A DNA stretch of 35,342 nt from Myxococcales bacterium (GCA_021847645.1 JAJZQG010000070.1:1-35342), one strand, 5' to 3'. Positions 8,872 through 16,879 are shown, numbered from the stretch's first letter. Translations and numbers: made by a program. The notes: generated by a model not told the origin, from the sequence alone.

Positions 8872-9460
8872 CGCCCTGCTCGGGTGCCACCGTCGCACGC
8901 AGCAGCTGCTGCCCCGGTCGAAGATCGCCCACGGAGCACGGCGCCAGGCGCGGAAGCTCACGCGCCGTGCGGGAACGCGGCTGGCTCTTTCCCATCCCGC
9001 GTAGCGCCGCGGCAGCCACGGCCCAGGCCAGCACCGCGGGAGTCCACGCGAGCAGCGCCGCACCCGGCATCGCGCCGAGGTTCAACGCGGATTGGCCCAC
9101 GACCAGCCCGCCGAATCCCGCGGCCATCTGCCCCACTGCCAGCCAGCCGACGGCAAACTGCCCCACCGCCGCCAACACCGCTGCAGCGAATTGAGCGACG
9201 GCCGCCGGAGCCGCGATGGACTGCCCCATACCGAACAGCACGCCCACACCGAACTGCGACAGCGCTATCAGCCCCGCCCCAAACTGGCATATAGCCACGA
9301 CTCCCACCGCGAGCTGACCGATGGCCACAATCCCACAGGCCATCCGGCGCTTGCCCGTGAATGGATCCCGCCCCACGGCCACATGCACCAGCGGCAAGTC
9401 GAACCATGTCGCCCTGCTTCGCTGCTCGTACCCTGTCGGCTTGCGGTTAGCGCGCATCAT
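8819..9460 (-). CDS. membrane protein with decapeptide Gln/Gly/Ala repeats
   Basis: A basic N-terminal segment of about 40 residues is followed by about 90 residues of hydrophobic repeats with a 10- to 11-residue period: IGQLAVGVVA, ICQFGAGLIA, LSQFGVGVLF, then degenerate copies around VAQFAAAVLA and VGQFAVGWLA. Gln recurs at the same place in each repeat, and Gly/Ala fill the rest. A conventional helix (about 155-175) and a basic tail follow. The pattern could form a membrane array or a solenoid; I do not recognise a characterised family. Start codons at 9472 (GTG), 9460 or 9457 (ATG) are possible; the ATGs follow GGTGGGGACG. Its end overlaps the PilZ gene on the opposite strand. Confidence 0.6.
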   Translation of the reverse strand: MMRANRKPTGYEQRSRATWFDLPLVHVAVGRDPFTGKRRMACGIVAIGQLAVGVVAICQFGAGLIALSQFGVGVLFGMGQSIAAPAAVAQFAAAVLAAVGQFAVGWLAVGQMAAGFGGLVVGQSALNLGAMPGAALLAWTPAVLAWAVAAAALRGMGKSQPRSRTARELPRLAPCSVGDLRPGQQLLRATVAPEQGAIVYCGRGMQRTRPGFH

Positions 9461-9590
9461 CGTCCCCACCACCGGTCCCCGCTACATAATGTGCCACACC
9501 TTTCGTCGCGGCGCCCACGGCACCTGGGCGCGATGAATCTCGCCCACCCATCCACCACACCCCGCCCGTCCACCGCGCCTCGGCCGGCCG

Positions 9591-10664
9591 TCACTTCTGC
9601 GGCAACGGCGCCAGCCCTTCGTGCTCCCGCCACCTTCCGAGCTGACGAACATACGTATCCGCCACGCCATCCGGGTGATCCAGGGCGTCGGCGCAACACC
9701 TGAACCCTACCTGGTAGAAGCGAAACACCTCCTGGTGCGATGTCGTCATCGGCCGGCACCGCGCGCGGATGGGCCCCCAGTAGCCTCCCTTGAGACCGGA
9801 TACGAAGGGCGGCTTCTCCCCACCAACCGGGTTGAAGTGATCCTCGTTGATCACCCACTCATCCACGTTTCCGGTCATGTCGTGCACACCAAAGGGGCTG
9901 ACACAGCCCTGCAAGACACCGCTGGCTACGCGCATGTCGAGCCGCGAGACTTCCGCGGCGATCTTTCGCGGATAGGCAAAGTCGTTGAACCGCGGCTCCG
10001 GCTCCGGTCGCGGACGATCGAAGTTGCACACACGCTTGTCGCGCACATAGCCGTACGGATACGGGAGCCACTCCCGGCCTTCGCACGCCAGGGTCCACTC
10101 GCTCGCCAGACACAGCCGCTTTCCCTCGGTATCGCACGCGCGCAAGGCGTCGTACCAGTCGACCATCACCGCGGGCTTGACCCCGCGCAAGTTCGGATAC
10201 TCGAACTCGTCGATGCAGAACCTGCGGTGCTGCGTGGGGCCGAGACAACGGCTCTTCGGCGCGAAGCGCAAACAGCGTTGCGCCACCCCTTTCGCACTTG
10301 GATCGCGCACCTTCGCCCACTCCAGGCAGTTCTCCGCCAGCCCCGGGCAATAGTCGCCGTCGACCAGCAGCATTCCCGCCGGACACGCCTGGGCCCCGTC
10401 CTTGTCGACATCCAACGGCGCCGTGCGCTCGGGCGATGCCAAGAGCCCATCGGGTAGCACCGGGGCAGCCGGCGGTTCCGCCTGCGCCGAGGACGCCGAC
10501 GGCGCGACCGCGACCACGGGCGCGGAGTTGGCGACCACCGGCGCCGTGCTCGCTGGCGCCTCTTCGCTCGCGCCAACAACGGCCGGGTCATGCCCGCACG
10601 CGGCCAATGCCACCCACGCCAGCAGCGACACGCCGCACCGGGACAGGACCATCGACCGCTTCAT
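9591..10664 (-). CDS. lipoprotein with formylglycine-generating-enzyme (SUMF1)-like domain
   Basis: The 357-residue protein has a lipoprotein signal (LLAWVALAAC, lipid cysteine about 23) and an Ala/Pro-rich linker to about 90. The rest is an FGE-sulfatase/SUMF1-type fold: RRFCIDEFEYPN, VDWYDALRACDTEGKRLCL, ASEWTLACEG, FGVHDMTGNVDEW and KGGYWGPIRARCRP are its hallmark segments. True formylglycine-generating enzymes oxidise a cysteine in sulfatases using a copper-binding cysteine pair. Many bacterial relatives instead serve as binding domains, and with many scattered cysteines and no adjacent sulfatase this is probably such a non-catalytic or different-substrate relative. It is divergent from the gene at 10725, with only 60 bases between them. 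Confidence 0.85.
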   Translation of the reverse strand: MKRSMVLSRCGVSLLAWVALAACGHDPAVVGASEEAPASTAPVVANSAPVVAVAPSASSAQAEPPAAPVLPDGLLASPERTAPLDVDKDGAQACPAGMLLVDGDYCPGLAENCLEWAKVRDPSAKGVAQRCLRFAPKSRCLGPTQHRRFCIDEFEYPNLRGVKPAVMVDWYDALRACDTEGKRLCLASEWTLACEGREWLPYPYGYVRDKRVCNFDRPRPEPEPRFNDFAYPRKIAAEVSRLDMRVASGVLQGCVSPFGVHDMTGNVDEWVINEDHFNPVGGEKPPFVSGLKGGYWGPIRARCRPMTTSHQEVFRFYQVGFRCCADALDHPDGVADTYVRQLGRWREHEGLAPLPQK

Positions 10665-10724
10665 GGCGCAGAGGCTCTAGCTCAATGCGCAGCCGAACGC
10701 CAGATGCGCTGCTACACTGGCGCC

Positions 10725-11798
10725 ATGTTCCCGATTGCCTCGTCGCGCTCGACGCCTCGGACGCCCGTGTTCGCAGGCCTTCTTGTCTCCCTCGCCGCCC
10801 TGCTCTCGTCCACACCGGCGGCCGCGCAATCGCCCCCGAGCTACCAGGGAATCCGTCCCCCCAACCCCACAGCCCTCGTCCTCGACCAGGAGCTCGTGCG
10901 CATCGACTGTCCCCCTGCCCGGGACGTGCTCCGCTGTGCCGCCTCCGCTCACTACGTCATTGCCAATACGTCGGACACGCCGCTGGAAACCGATGCGCCC
11001 GTCATGGTCCAGGGCCTCGCCGACGTTCACATCGTCATCGACGGCCAGCCGTGGCCGGAAGCGCCCTGGCAGCTGCACGTCAGCCTCGCGCCGGGAGCAA
11101 GGACGGTCATCGACGTCTCGTTCTCTTTGGAGTTCGCGTCGAAAGCCGCTCCATCAGGCCTGTCGACCGCGGGCGTGGTGCCCGCCATCCAGGCCAGGCA
11201 CCCCCTGCTCGCGGGAGACGTGGGCGAAGCCCCGTCGCATCCCGTTATCTTCACCTGGTCCCGGAACTGGGCCGCCGTGCGGGGGCGCAACTTCGACGTT
11301 CACTACCCGAGCGGCTGGAAGCTGCATGGCAGTCAGTGGCGCGCCCAAGGCGCGGTCACGGAACGCTCGGTGTCCAAGGAGATCTCCGACAGCGACGTGC
11401 CCGTGGACGTGGACTTGAGGCGGGTCGCACCGGCCGTTCCCGTGGCGCCAGGCGGCCCTGTGGTAGCTGCGGGAAGCGCCCTCGGCCAAGGCTTCCGCAT
11501 GCGCTACGGCTACGAGTTCGGCGTGTTCGACTGGATGATTCCCTCGGTCACTGCCGACGTGGACTATGCGGGATTGCTCGTGATGACCCCCACCGTCGAA
11601 GCCGCCTCGGCCGCCAGCTTCCCCGTGCCTTCGTTCTCCGCGGGCTTCGGCATGCCCATTCGTGTCCGCCCCGAGACCCGCGCCGGCGCCCGCCTCAAGC
11701 TCTCCGCCGCCATGGCCGTCGGGCTCGAGGCAACGATCGACTACTACCCGTCGCAAGGTGATTGGGAGACGACCCTCGCCGCACGACTATCCCTTTGA
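10725..11798 (+). CDS. exported protein of unknown function
   Basis: The 357-residue protein has a clear signal peptide (FAGLLVSLAALLSSTPAAAQ, cleavage probably after AAAQS). The mature part looks beta-rich: an N-terminal domain with alternating hydrophobic strands (SAHYVIANTSDTPLETDAPV, LHVSLAPGARTVIDVSFSLE), and a C-terminal part ending in AARLSL that could pack as a barrel or sandwich. No catalytic motif is visible and I do not recognise a family. The start is the only ATG before the signal peptide. It faces the next operon tail to tail, with six bases between the coding ends. Confidence 0.7.
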   Translation: MFPIASSRSTPRTPVFAGLLVSLAALLSSTPAAAQSPPSYQGIRPPNPTALVLDQELVRIDCPPARDVLRCAASAHYVIANTSDTPLETDAPVMVQGLADVHIVIDGQPWPEAPWQLHVSLAPGARTVIDVSFSLEFASKAAPSGLSTAGVVPAIQARHPLLAGDVGEAPSHPVIFTWSRNWAAVRGRNFDVHYPSGWKLHGSQWRAQGAVTERSVSKEISDSDVPVDVDLRRVAPAVPVAPGGPVVAAGSALGQGFRMRYGYEFGVFDWMIPSVTADVDYAGLLVMTPTVEAASAASFPVPSFSAGFGMPIRVRPETRAGARLKLSAAMAVGLEATIDYYPSQGDWETTLAARLSL

Positions 11799-11804
11799 GC
11801 CGCC

Positions 11805-12992
11805 TCAGCGGCGCCCAAGCACGTTGACCAGGCAGCCGATCGTGCCGTGCTGAGCGTAGATGCCGCGGACGCGAATCGGCCGCACCTCCCAGCCCAGCCC
11901 TTCGTAGATCCGACGCGCCTCGCGGTCCAACGCGGGCTCGTCATACACAGGCATGTAGGCGATGCGCCGCCCGTCCCGCGTCTCGTATACGCCATTCGTG
12001 TACGAGAAGTAGGTCTTGTCCTCGAAGGGCACGTTGGGAATGCGCACCACCTCAAAGCCCCTGGCCGCCAGGTCGTCGGCTGCCCGGTCGAACCGACGCT
12101 GGGTCTCCGGCGAGAAGTCCGCACGAAGCGCCTCGCCCGTGTCGACCGAGTCCTCGCCGGGCGCAAAGTCATTGCCCACCAGCCGCGCCGCCTGCGCTGG
12201 ATCGCCCACCAGCACCACGTTTGCGTCGAGCGGCGTCATGTACATCGACAGATGGTGGCGAGGCGTGTCGCCCGGTCGCGTACCCAGCACAATCACCGGC
12301 ATGTGGAACCAGCCCGCCAGGCGCTTCCTGAGCTCGATAGCGTCGCCCAGGCCCCGGTGCCTGTTCTTCTCGATCAAGTTGGCATCGACGATCAACGCCG
12401 CGTCGGTCGCCGCAAAGTCCCCCGCGTCGAAATCGAACGGCGCAACCTCGGCCAGCAGCATGCCGTGCGAAGCATCGGCGAGAGCGGCGACGGTCGCCCA
12501 GTCGTTGTGACGCTCCGGCCATGCGTCGCTCGGCTCCGCAGGAGCGACAAGAAGGGCTATGCCGTCGGGACGCTGCTTGCCCGTGACCAGCGCGCGGTCC
12601 TTGGACCATGTCGTGATCGGGCCCTGCGTCTCCACGACCTGCGTGCGATCGCGCCAGCCACCCGACGGGTCGATCTGGTCCAGAAACCGCCCCAGCATGG
12701 CTCGAGCCTCGGGGCCCGACGAGCGCGCCATGACCACGCGAACATGGACATCGTTGGGCAGCGCACGGAGGAAGTCGGTGTAGGCTGGCGCCACGAGCGG
12801 CTCCATCAGCGGTACGTAGTGCATCGCGATCTCGGCGATGGCGCCAGTTGCCTCGGGCAGCACGTTGGCTTGGACCTCGGCCTGGTGCGCACGAGCCCGC
12901 GTTCGAGCCGCGAGCAGCACGGCCATGGCCGCAAGCGCCGCGCCCACCACGGCGCCCAGCAGCCAGACCCGACCGAGCCGCATCCCGCCCAC
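11805..12992 (-). CDS. membrane-anchored agmatine/peptidylarginine deiminase superfamily protein
   Basis: The 395-residue protein has one N-terminal membrane helix (residues 9-29) and a domain resembling guanidino-group-modifying enzymes (pentein fold), which hydrolyse or transfer from arginine-like substrates through a cysteine. Landmarks are TTWSKDRAL (cf. the W-x-R-D strand of deiminases, D132), DAGDFAATDAALIVDANLIE (cf. the EGGN/EGGD segment), HHLSM (H247, candidate catalytic His), SYTNGVYETRD, and GTIGCLVNVLGRR with C387 as candidate nucleophile near the C-terminus. The usual GGG-x-H-C is altered to GTIGC and EGGD to DAGD, so the substrate may be unusual. The GTG start follows AGGGG and lies four bases after the stop of the upstream gene, so the two are co-transcribed. 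Family placement is by motif order. Confidence 0.72.
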   Translation of the reverse strand: MGGMRLGRVWLLGAVVGAALAAMAVLLAARTRARAHQAEVQANVLPEATGAIAEIAMHYVPLMEPLVAPAYTDFLRALPNDVHVRVVMARSSGPEARAMLGRFLDQIDPSGGWRDRTQVVETQGPITTWSKDRALVTGKQRPDGIALLVAPAEPSDAWPERHNDWATVAALADASHGMLLAEVAPFDFDAGDFAATDAALIVDANLIEKNRHRGLGDAIELRKRLAGWFHMPVIVLGTRPGDTPRHHLSMYMTPLDANVVLVGDPAQAARLVGNDFAPGEDSVDTGEALRADFSPETQRRFDRAADDLAARGFEVVRIPNVPFEDKTYFSYTNGVYETRDGRRIAYMPVYDEPALDREARRIYEGLGWEVRPIRVRGIYAQHGTIGCLVNVLGRR

Positions 12993-12996
12993 GGAC

Positions 12997-13515
12997 TTAC
13001 CCCTGGTCGGCGCCCGCCCGCCTCACCACCGTGGTAAACGACGTGACCGCGGCAGGCATGCCGTTGCCTTTGCTGGGCGCCGCTTGCGACGCGCGCGCCT
13101 TCGTCACCTGCGCGGCCAGCGCGGCGGGAATCGCCCGCCGCACCACGATGGTCTGGCCCGCCGGCACGGTCACGGCCTGCCGATCGCTCCATACGATCGA
13201 AGCGGGCGCTGGTCCGCGCGCCATCGGATTGAAGACTTGCCGCTCCAGACACGCTTCTAGGTCCGCCGTCTCGGCCCGTTCCCCGGTCGTGTTGCTCACC
13301 GACAGCTCGATGTACCACTTGCCCTTGACGCGATCGTCTTGCACGAGCCTGCTGGCAGCCAGCAGCGGCCCTATCTTCGTGGTGCCCGCCGCAACCGGCG
13401 CGGGCTCCGCATCGTCGGCCCAGGTGTCGGCCGGCCAGCCGAACATCATCACGGCGCAGAACGAGAGGACCGCGGACGCGAGAAACACCCCGAGCGTGGA
13501 AGCAACGCGACGCAT
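12997..13515 (-). CDS. small exported or membrane-anchored protein of unknown function
   Basis: The 172-residue protein begins with an uncleaved anchor or signal peptide (STLGVFLASAVLSFCAVMMF), followed by a domain with alternating hydrophobic strands (KWYIELSVSNTTGER, QAVTVPAGQTIVVRR) that suggests a small Ig-like beta sandwich. ATG 13515 is preceded by AGGAGG at ideal spacing, which excludes much longer upstream starts. It is the first gene of a two-gene operon with the deiminase-like gene, so it may be its envelope partner; that link rests only on position. Confidence 0.7.
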   Translation of the reverse strand: MRRVASTLGVFLASAVLSFCAVMMFGWPADTWADDAEPAPVAAGTTKIGPLLAASRLVQDDRVKGKWYIELSVSNTTGERAETADLEACLERQVFNPMARGPAPASIVWSDRQAVTVPAGQTIVVRRAIPAALAAQVTKARASQAAPSKGNGMPAAVTSFTTVVRRAGADQG

Positions 13516-13638
13516 GACCAAACCTCCTGCGACGGCAAAGGGAGCAAGCCTCGTGCCTAGCCGGCCGGGCTCTGCGATCCAGCAGGTTGTACGGATGACG
13601 TGCTCCGAGGATCTGGGAGGTGTGTGGCGCGTGCCCCG

Positions 13639-13654
13639 GAGCCGTGTCCGGCTC
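13639..13654 (-). terminator. possible terminator of the ancestral tRNA-Lys transcript
   Basis: GAGCCG (13639-13644), loop TGTC and CGGCTC (13649-13654) form a perfect hairpin about 40 bases beyond the displaced 3' end of the tRNA. Before the element inserted, this sequence lay just downstream of tRNA-Lys. No T-run follows, so it is tentative. Confidence 0.28.
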
Positions 13655-13694
13655 GCCACATGGCGCGCGTTGGGGCGGGCGCCGCGTTCGGGGT

Positions 13695-13738
13695 GGTGGG
13701 CCAAGAGGGACTCGAACCCTCGACCGACGGATTAAAAG
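13695..13738 (-). repeat. attL: displaced 3' part of tRNA-Lys
   Basis: These 44 bases are identical to 25235-25278 and correspond to the tRNA-Lys gene from the anticodon loop to the 3' end. Just outside the repeat, base 13694 completes an encoded 3' CCA (bases 13696-13694 on the minus strand), which shows that this side holds the original chromosomal tRNA terminus. Confidence 0.93.
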
Positions 13739-14028
13739 GGGACGGCGACGGGTTCTTGACGCACCCCGACGACATGAATTCCCGGCGAATTCGCTCTGAC
13801 GCAATGGTGCGCACTACCGCCGAAAGTCGCCCCGATCCCATGCACCACATGCCGCGCACCATGCCGCACCACATTGCCACATGCGCACCACATGCCGCCA
13901 CATGGCAGGCGTTGACCCGTGGACTGCGCGCCGTGGTCGCCCTCGCGCGGGCGGATCTCGGGGCGGAAGCGGCGAGCGTGGCGGAGGGGCTCTTGCGGTT
14001 GCTCGAAGCCGAATCGGGTTCGGAGTAG
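13739..14028 (+). other. separated 3' exon-like extension of the integrase reading frame
   Basis: From the attL core to a stop at 14026-14028 there is an open frame in the same phase relative to the 44-bp core as the integrase at 23724-25298. Both sides translate the core as VGQEGLEPSTDGLK. In the excised circle the integrase would continue here for 96 residues, beginning GDGDGFLTHPDD and ending in an Ala/Leu-rich helix (LLRLLEAESGSE). In the integrated state the stretch is cut off from the integrase start and is probably not translated. It also holds the CCACATG repeats. Confidence 0.72.
13845..13904. promoter_or_regulatory. candidate integrase arm-type sites, left attP arm
   Basis: Four exact copies of CCACATG (starting 13845, 13877, 13888 and 13898) and a variant CCACATT (13869) lie within 60 bases, about 107 bases from the att core. 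Two copies in inverted orientation lie on the other side of the core at 25164 and 25176. Tyrosine integrases often bind such arm sites to assemble the recombination complex. This assignment is inferred from position and repetition. Confidence 0.45.
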
Positions 14029-14087
14029 GCTCACAAGGATGCGGCCCGCTCGGGGTGGAGCCCGGCGAGCCGCGAGGACACTTGGCG

Positions 14088-14579
14088 ATGTCGAAGGTAC
14101 AGCACACCGACGCGCCCCGCAAACGAGGGCGCCCCCCGCTTCCCGCGCGGCGCACCGTCGGGAGCGCGTTCGACGAACTTGCCGACTTGCTCGGGCTTGA
14201 TCGTCGCGATCAAGCCGCCGTGTGGGCGGAGCTTGCTCGGGCGGGCGTGGACGACGATCGCCTTCGTCTGCTCGCCGACTTGCTCTTGGACGAGCGCAAG
14301 GCTTCGCGCGGTGGGCGCCCTAGCCTTCGCGGCGCCGTGGACGAACTTCGCGCCGTTGTGGATTGCGCGGCGACGGTCGTAGGTCCGACGCGGGCAACGC
14401 GCGCAATCGCGCTTGTGCTCATGCTTCGCGGGTGGAAGTCGCCGAACGGGATTGTGACGCTCGATCAAGCTCCCCTGTTCAACATGCCCGACGACGTGAA
14501 GGGACCGCGACGGCTCGCGTTGCTCGCGAAGCGTGTCCACAACCTGACCTACCCGCCGACGCCGACACTTTCCAGATAA
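14088..14579 (+). CDS. hypothetical protein with AT-hook-like motifs
   Basis: This is the first full gene of the element, 163 residues. It contains RKRGRPPLP near the N-terminus and SRGGRPSLRG in the middle; both hold the GRP core of AT-hook minor-groove binding motifs. Helical segments such as AFDELADLLGL and RLRLLADLLLDE surround them. It may be a DNA-binding regulator or nucleoid-type protein of the element, but I do not recognise a family. ATG 14088 is chosen because GAGGAC lies upstream and the preceding sequence in this frame is low-complexity and overlaps the attP arm. Confidence 0.65.
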   Translation: MSKVQHTDAPRKRGRPPLPARRTVGSAFDELADLLGLDRRDQAAVWAELARAGVDDDRLRLLADLLLDERKASRGGRPSLRGAVDELRAVVDCAATVVGPTRATRAIALVLMLRGWKSPNGIVTLDQAPLFNMPDDVKGPRRLALLAKRVHNLTYPPTPTLSR

Positions 14580-14616
14580 CAATTCCGCGTCAACGCCAGC
14601 GTGGGACACATTGCCC

Positions 14617-14934
14617 ATGCGGCGACGGCGTTATGTCCCTCAGTCCACCCCGACGGCCGAAGAACCGCGCGCGCAACTGCGCGCGATGATGCTCGCGCGG
14701 GGCATCCCCACGATCTGCGAGTTGTCGCGGGTGTCGGGAATCACCCGGCGAACGATCCATCGCGCGATCGGCGGAATGCGCCTCATGCCGGCGAGCGCTG
14801 CCATGCTCGCGGCGGCTCTTGGCGTGTCGGTGGACGCCCTGGCGCGTGTGCTGCCGGTGCGAGGCGCCCTACCGCGACCGCTCGGCGATTCCGGCACGGC
14901 GACGCTTCTTGAATGGATCGGGGGCGAGTCATGA
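14617..14934 (+). CDS. helix-turn-helix regulator (XRE/Cro-like)
   Basis: The protein of about 105 residues has a helix-turn-helix region: ELSRVSGITRRTIHRAIGG is a typical helix-turn-recognition helix, and SAAMLAAALGVSVDALARVL is the following XRE-type pair. It could be the element's master repressor or an antirepressor-responsive switch. Starts at 14611 (TTG), 14617 (ATG) and 14686 (ATG) are all possible; the last would give a protein that starts right at the HTH fold. Its stop overlaps the next start (ATGA), so the two are translationally coupled. Confidence 0.72.
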   Translation: MRRRRYVPQSTPTAEEPRAQLRAMMLARGIPTICELSRVSGITRRTIHRAIGGMRLMPASAAMLAAALGVSVDALARVLPVRGALPRPLGDSGTATLLEWIGGES

Positions 14935-15299
14935 GCCGGCCCGACTTGGAAGCGGTGCTTGATGCGCTCGCCGACATGATCGCGGAGCGCGTGGCCGATC
15001 GCATCGCCTCGCGCGACGGCACGGCGGAGCCCTCCGCCGGCCTATCGGTGAGGGATGCCGCGCGACGCTTGGGGGTCGGGATCACGAGCGTTCGGGAGTT
15101 GATCGCACGGGGCTCGCTTCGGGTGACGCGGATCGGACGTCGGATCGTCGTTCCGGTGTCGGAGGTTCAACGCTTGCTCGCCGAAGGCGCGGTGACGGAC
15201 CCGGCGACGGTGCAAGGCACGGCGGACGTGGTGGAGCTTCCGGCAGCGCGCGCGATTGAAGCCGCCCGGCGAGCCGCAAGGCGCGGGGCGGGCGCATGA
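14931..15299 (+). CDS. excisionase-family (MerR-like helix-turn-helix) DNA-binding protein
   Basis: The 122-residue protein contains a classic HTH_17/excisionase-type domain at about 44-92: SVRDAARRLGVGITSVRELI followed by ARGSLRVTRIGRRIVVPVSE, the winged hairpin of the family. Such proteins bend DNA at attachment sites (Xis/AlpA type) or act as repressors. It starts in an ATGA overlap with the HTH regulator and ends in an ATGA overlap with the RepA-like gene, so the three form one translational unit. A role in excision is likely but not proven by the sequence. Confidence 0.78.
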   Translation: MSRPDLEAVLDALADMIAERVADRIASRDGTAEPSAGLSVRDAARRLGVGITSVRELIARGSLRVTRIGRRIVVPVSEVQRLLAEGAVTDPATVQGTADVVELPAARAIEAARRAARRGAGA

Positions 15300-16363
15300 C
15301 AACGCAAGCGGCTCCCCGGCGGGTCAATGGCGAAGCGCCGAAGGTCGCGACGACCGGCGACGCGAAGTGGTCGGACCTGTTGGGCGCCTACGCGGACCTT
15401 GGACGCGAGCGTGACTGGTTCGCCGAAGGCGCGATCGAAGGCACGCCCGTCGGCCTATTCATCGGGCCCGAAAAGAGCGGCAAGTCATGGGTTCTGCACG
15501 ATCTGGCGGTCGCGACGGTGCTCGGAACCAAGTGGCTTGGACGCTTCGAAGTGCGACGCGCGGGGATCGTGGTCGCCTTGGATGCGGAATACGGGCCGGC
15601 GGAGTTCACGCGGCGGATCGCGAGGCTCGCAAGGGCGCACGGGCGCGATCCGCGCGAAGTGCTGCCCCACATTCGGCACCTTCATTCGACGGGCATGTGG
15701 TTGGACGCGGAGAGCCAGTCATTCTTGCGCGTGCTTCGCGCCGTTGGGAGCGCGCGGCCCGAACTTGTGCTCGTGGACCCGCTCCGCAACCACCTGAACG
15801 GGTCGGAGAACGACGGCGAAGCCGTGTTGGAAGCGCTGCGGTGCGCCGATGCCTTCCGACGCTTCGGCGACTGCCCGGTGATGATCGCGCACCATCTGAA
15901 CAAGTCGGGCGGGTTCTCCGGGCACCGGGCGCTTCGCGGAAGGGCCGATCTGGTGTTCGAGGGCACCGACGAAGAACAGCCTTGGTATGGCGCCATCGGG
16001 CGCACCTTGCGACGCGCCGATCCGATCGCCAACCGCTTCACCGTCAACATCCGCCACGACAACGACGACGACGACACCATCGCGAAGACGGTTCTGTCGT
16101 GCCGTTTCGAAGGCGAAGCGTCGGGGCGCTCGAATCTCAGCAAGAGCGCCCTTCGCGTGCTGGACGTCCTGCGCGCCGATGCCGCCCCGCTCACCGTGCG
16201 GGCCATTCGAAGCGAAACGAAGCAATCCAACCTACTCGCGAAGCGAGCGCTCGAAGAGTTGCGCGATGCCGGGCTCGCCGACGAGCGCGAAGGCAAGTGG
16301 TCCGTCTCGATCCCCGAGTTCAACCGCGAGTTGCTCGCCGATGCGAAGGAAGTGAGGCAATGA
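15296..16363 (+). CDS. RepA-like hexameric AAA ATPase/helicase with C-terminal winged helix
   Basis: The 355-residue protein fits the AAA_25/RSF1010-RepA family of replicative helicase ATPases. The Walker A motif is GPEKSGKSW (57-65), Walker B is ELVLVDPLRNH with D161, and MIAHHLNKSGG (about 196-206) is the downstream sensor-like segment of the family. Residues after about 285 (LRVLDVLRADAAPLTVRAIR, LLAKRALEELRDAGLADE) look like a winged helix. The iteron-like cluster begins 23 bases after its stop, as in many plasmid and satellite origins next to their rep gene. Inferred role: replication of the excised element, possibly with host primase since no primase domain is visible. Confidence 0.82.
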   Translation: MTTQAAPRRVNGEAPKVATTGDAKWSDLLGAYADLGRERDWFAEGAIEGTPVGLFIGPEKSGKSWVLHDLAVATVLGTKWLGRFEVRRAGIVVALDAEYGPAEFTRRIARLARAHGRDPREVLPHIRHLHSTGMWLDAESQSFLRVLRAVGSARPELVLVDPLRNHLNGSENDGEAVLEALRCADAFRRFGDCPVMIAHHLNKSGGFSGHRALRGRADLVFEGTDEEQPWYGAIGRTLRRADPIANRFTVNIRHDNDDDDTIAKTVLSCRFEGEASGRSNLSKSALRVLDVLRADAAPLTVRAIRSETKQSNLLAKRALEELRDAGLADEREGKWSVSIPEFNRELLADAKEVRQ

Positions 16364-16385
16364 TGCCCCGTTCTGGTTCGTGGGG

Positions 16386-16551
16386 TGGGTCGTGGGTCGT
16401 TTTCGAAAGCGACCCACCGACCCATGACGACCCACCGCGTTCGAATCGCTCTGATTCTCCCGCTGCTTTGCCCTGGGTCGTGTGCTTGGGTCGCCGTGGG
16501 ATGGGTCGCACTGGGTCTCTCCCCGTAGGGGAGACCCATGCGGACGACCCA
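16386..16551. repeat. iteron-like cluster and hairpins, candidate replication origin
   Basis: The heptamer TGGGTCG occurs exactly at 16386, 16393, 16474, 16487 and 16502, and inverted (CGACCCA) at 16410, 16418, 16428 and 16545. Single-mismatch copies are at 16512 and 16533. The first four units pair as a long stem (16386-16399 with 16410-16424, one bulge) around TTTTCGAAAG. A second hairpin pairs TGGGTCTC (16512-16519) with GAGACCCA (16532-16539). Position just after the RepA-like gene suggests an origin; binding sites for an element regulator are the alternative. Confidence 0.6.
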
Positions 16552-16576
16552 CCCTCCGCACGACCCGGCAAGCGCT

Positions 16577-16879
16577 TCAACGGGACTTCCTACACGGCTC
16601 GTGCAAGGCGTCACCTTCGAGCACCATCGCGCCGTCTTCGCCCTGCCGAATCGTCACGATGCGATCGCAACGCTTGCACGTCGCTTCGAACGCTCGCGCA
16701 CGCTCACCTTCGAGCTTCGGCGCCCCCATGTAGAACGGCGAGCCCCACGGAAGCTCACGCCACAACGGTTCGAGTTGCGTGTGCCCCCGAAGCTGCACGG
16801 CGACGTGGCGAGCGCTTTCCTTCGCGGCGGCGATCTGTTCATCGGTCGGCGGCGGCAATGGCGACGGTTCCCTTCGCAT
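16577..16879 (-). CDS. small cysteine-containing hypothetical protein, minus strand
   Basis: The protein of about 100 residues reads against the main operon. It has an acidic, helical N-terminal half (TDEQIAAAKESARHVAVQLR) and a C-terminal CKRCDRIVTI ... HEPCRKSR that could bind zinc, although only three cysteines and one histidine are seen. ATG 16879 is used; an ATG at 16933 would extend it. Neither has a strong ribosome binding site. It overlaps the end of the next minus-strand gene and probably shares its transcript. No family recognised. Confidence 0.5.
   Translation of the reverse strand: MRREPSPLPPPTDEQIAAAKESARHVAVQLRGHTQLEPLWRELPWGSPFYMGAPKLEGERARAFEATCKRCDRIVTIRQGEDGAMVLEGDALHEPCRKSR

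Noticed and set aside
13600..14028. An independent gene across attL
   Set aside because: The frame starts outside the element, runs antisense through tRNA sequence and has no ribosome binding site. It is better explained as the detached 3' part of the integrase frame.
16360..16576. A short protein encoded across the heptamer cluster
   Set aside because: Several frames are open, but their translations merely reflect the repeat and lack start signals. The DNA pattern is the better explanation.
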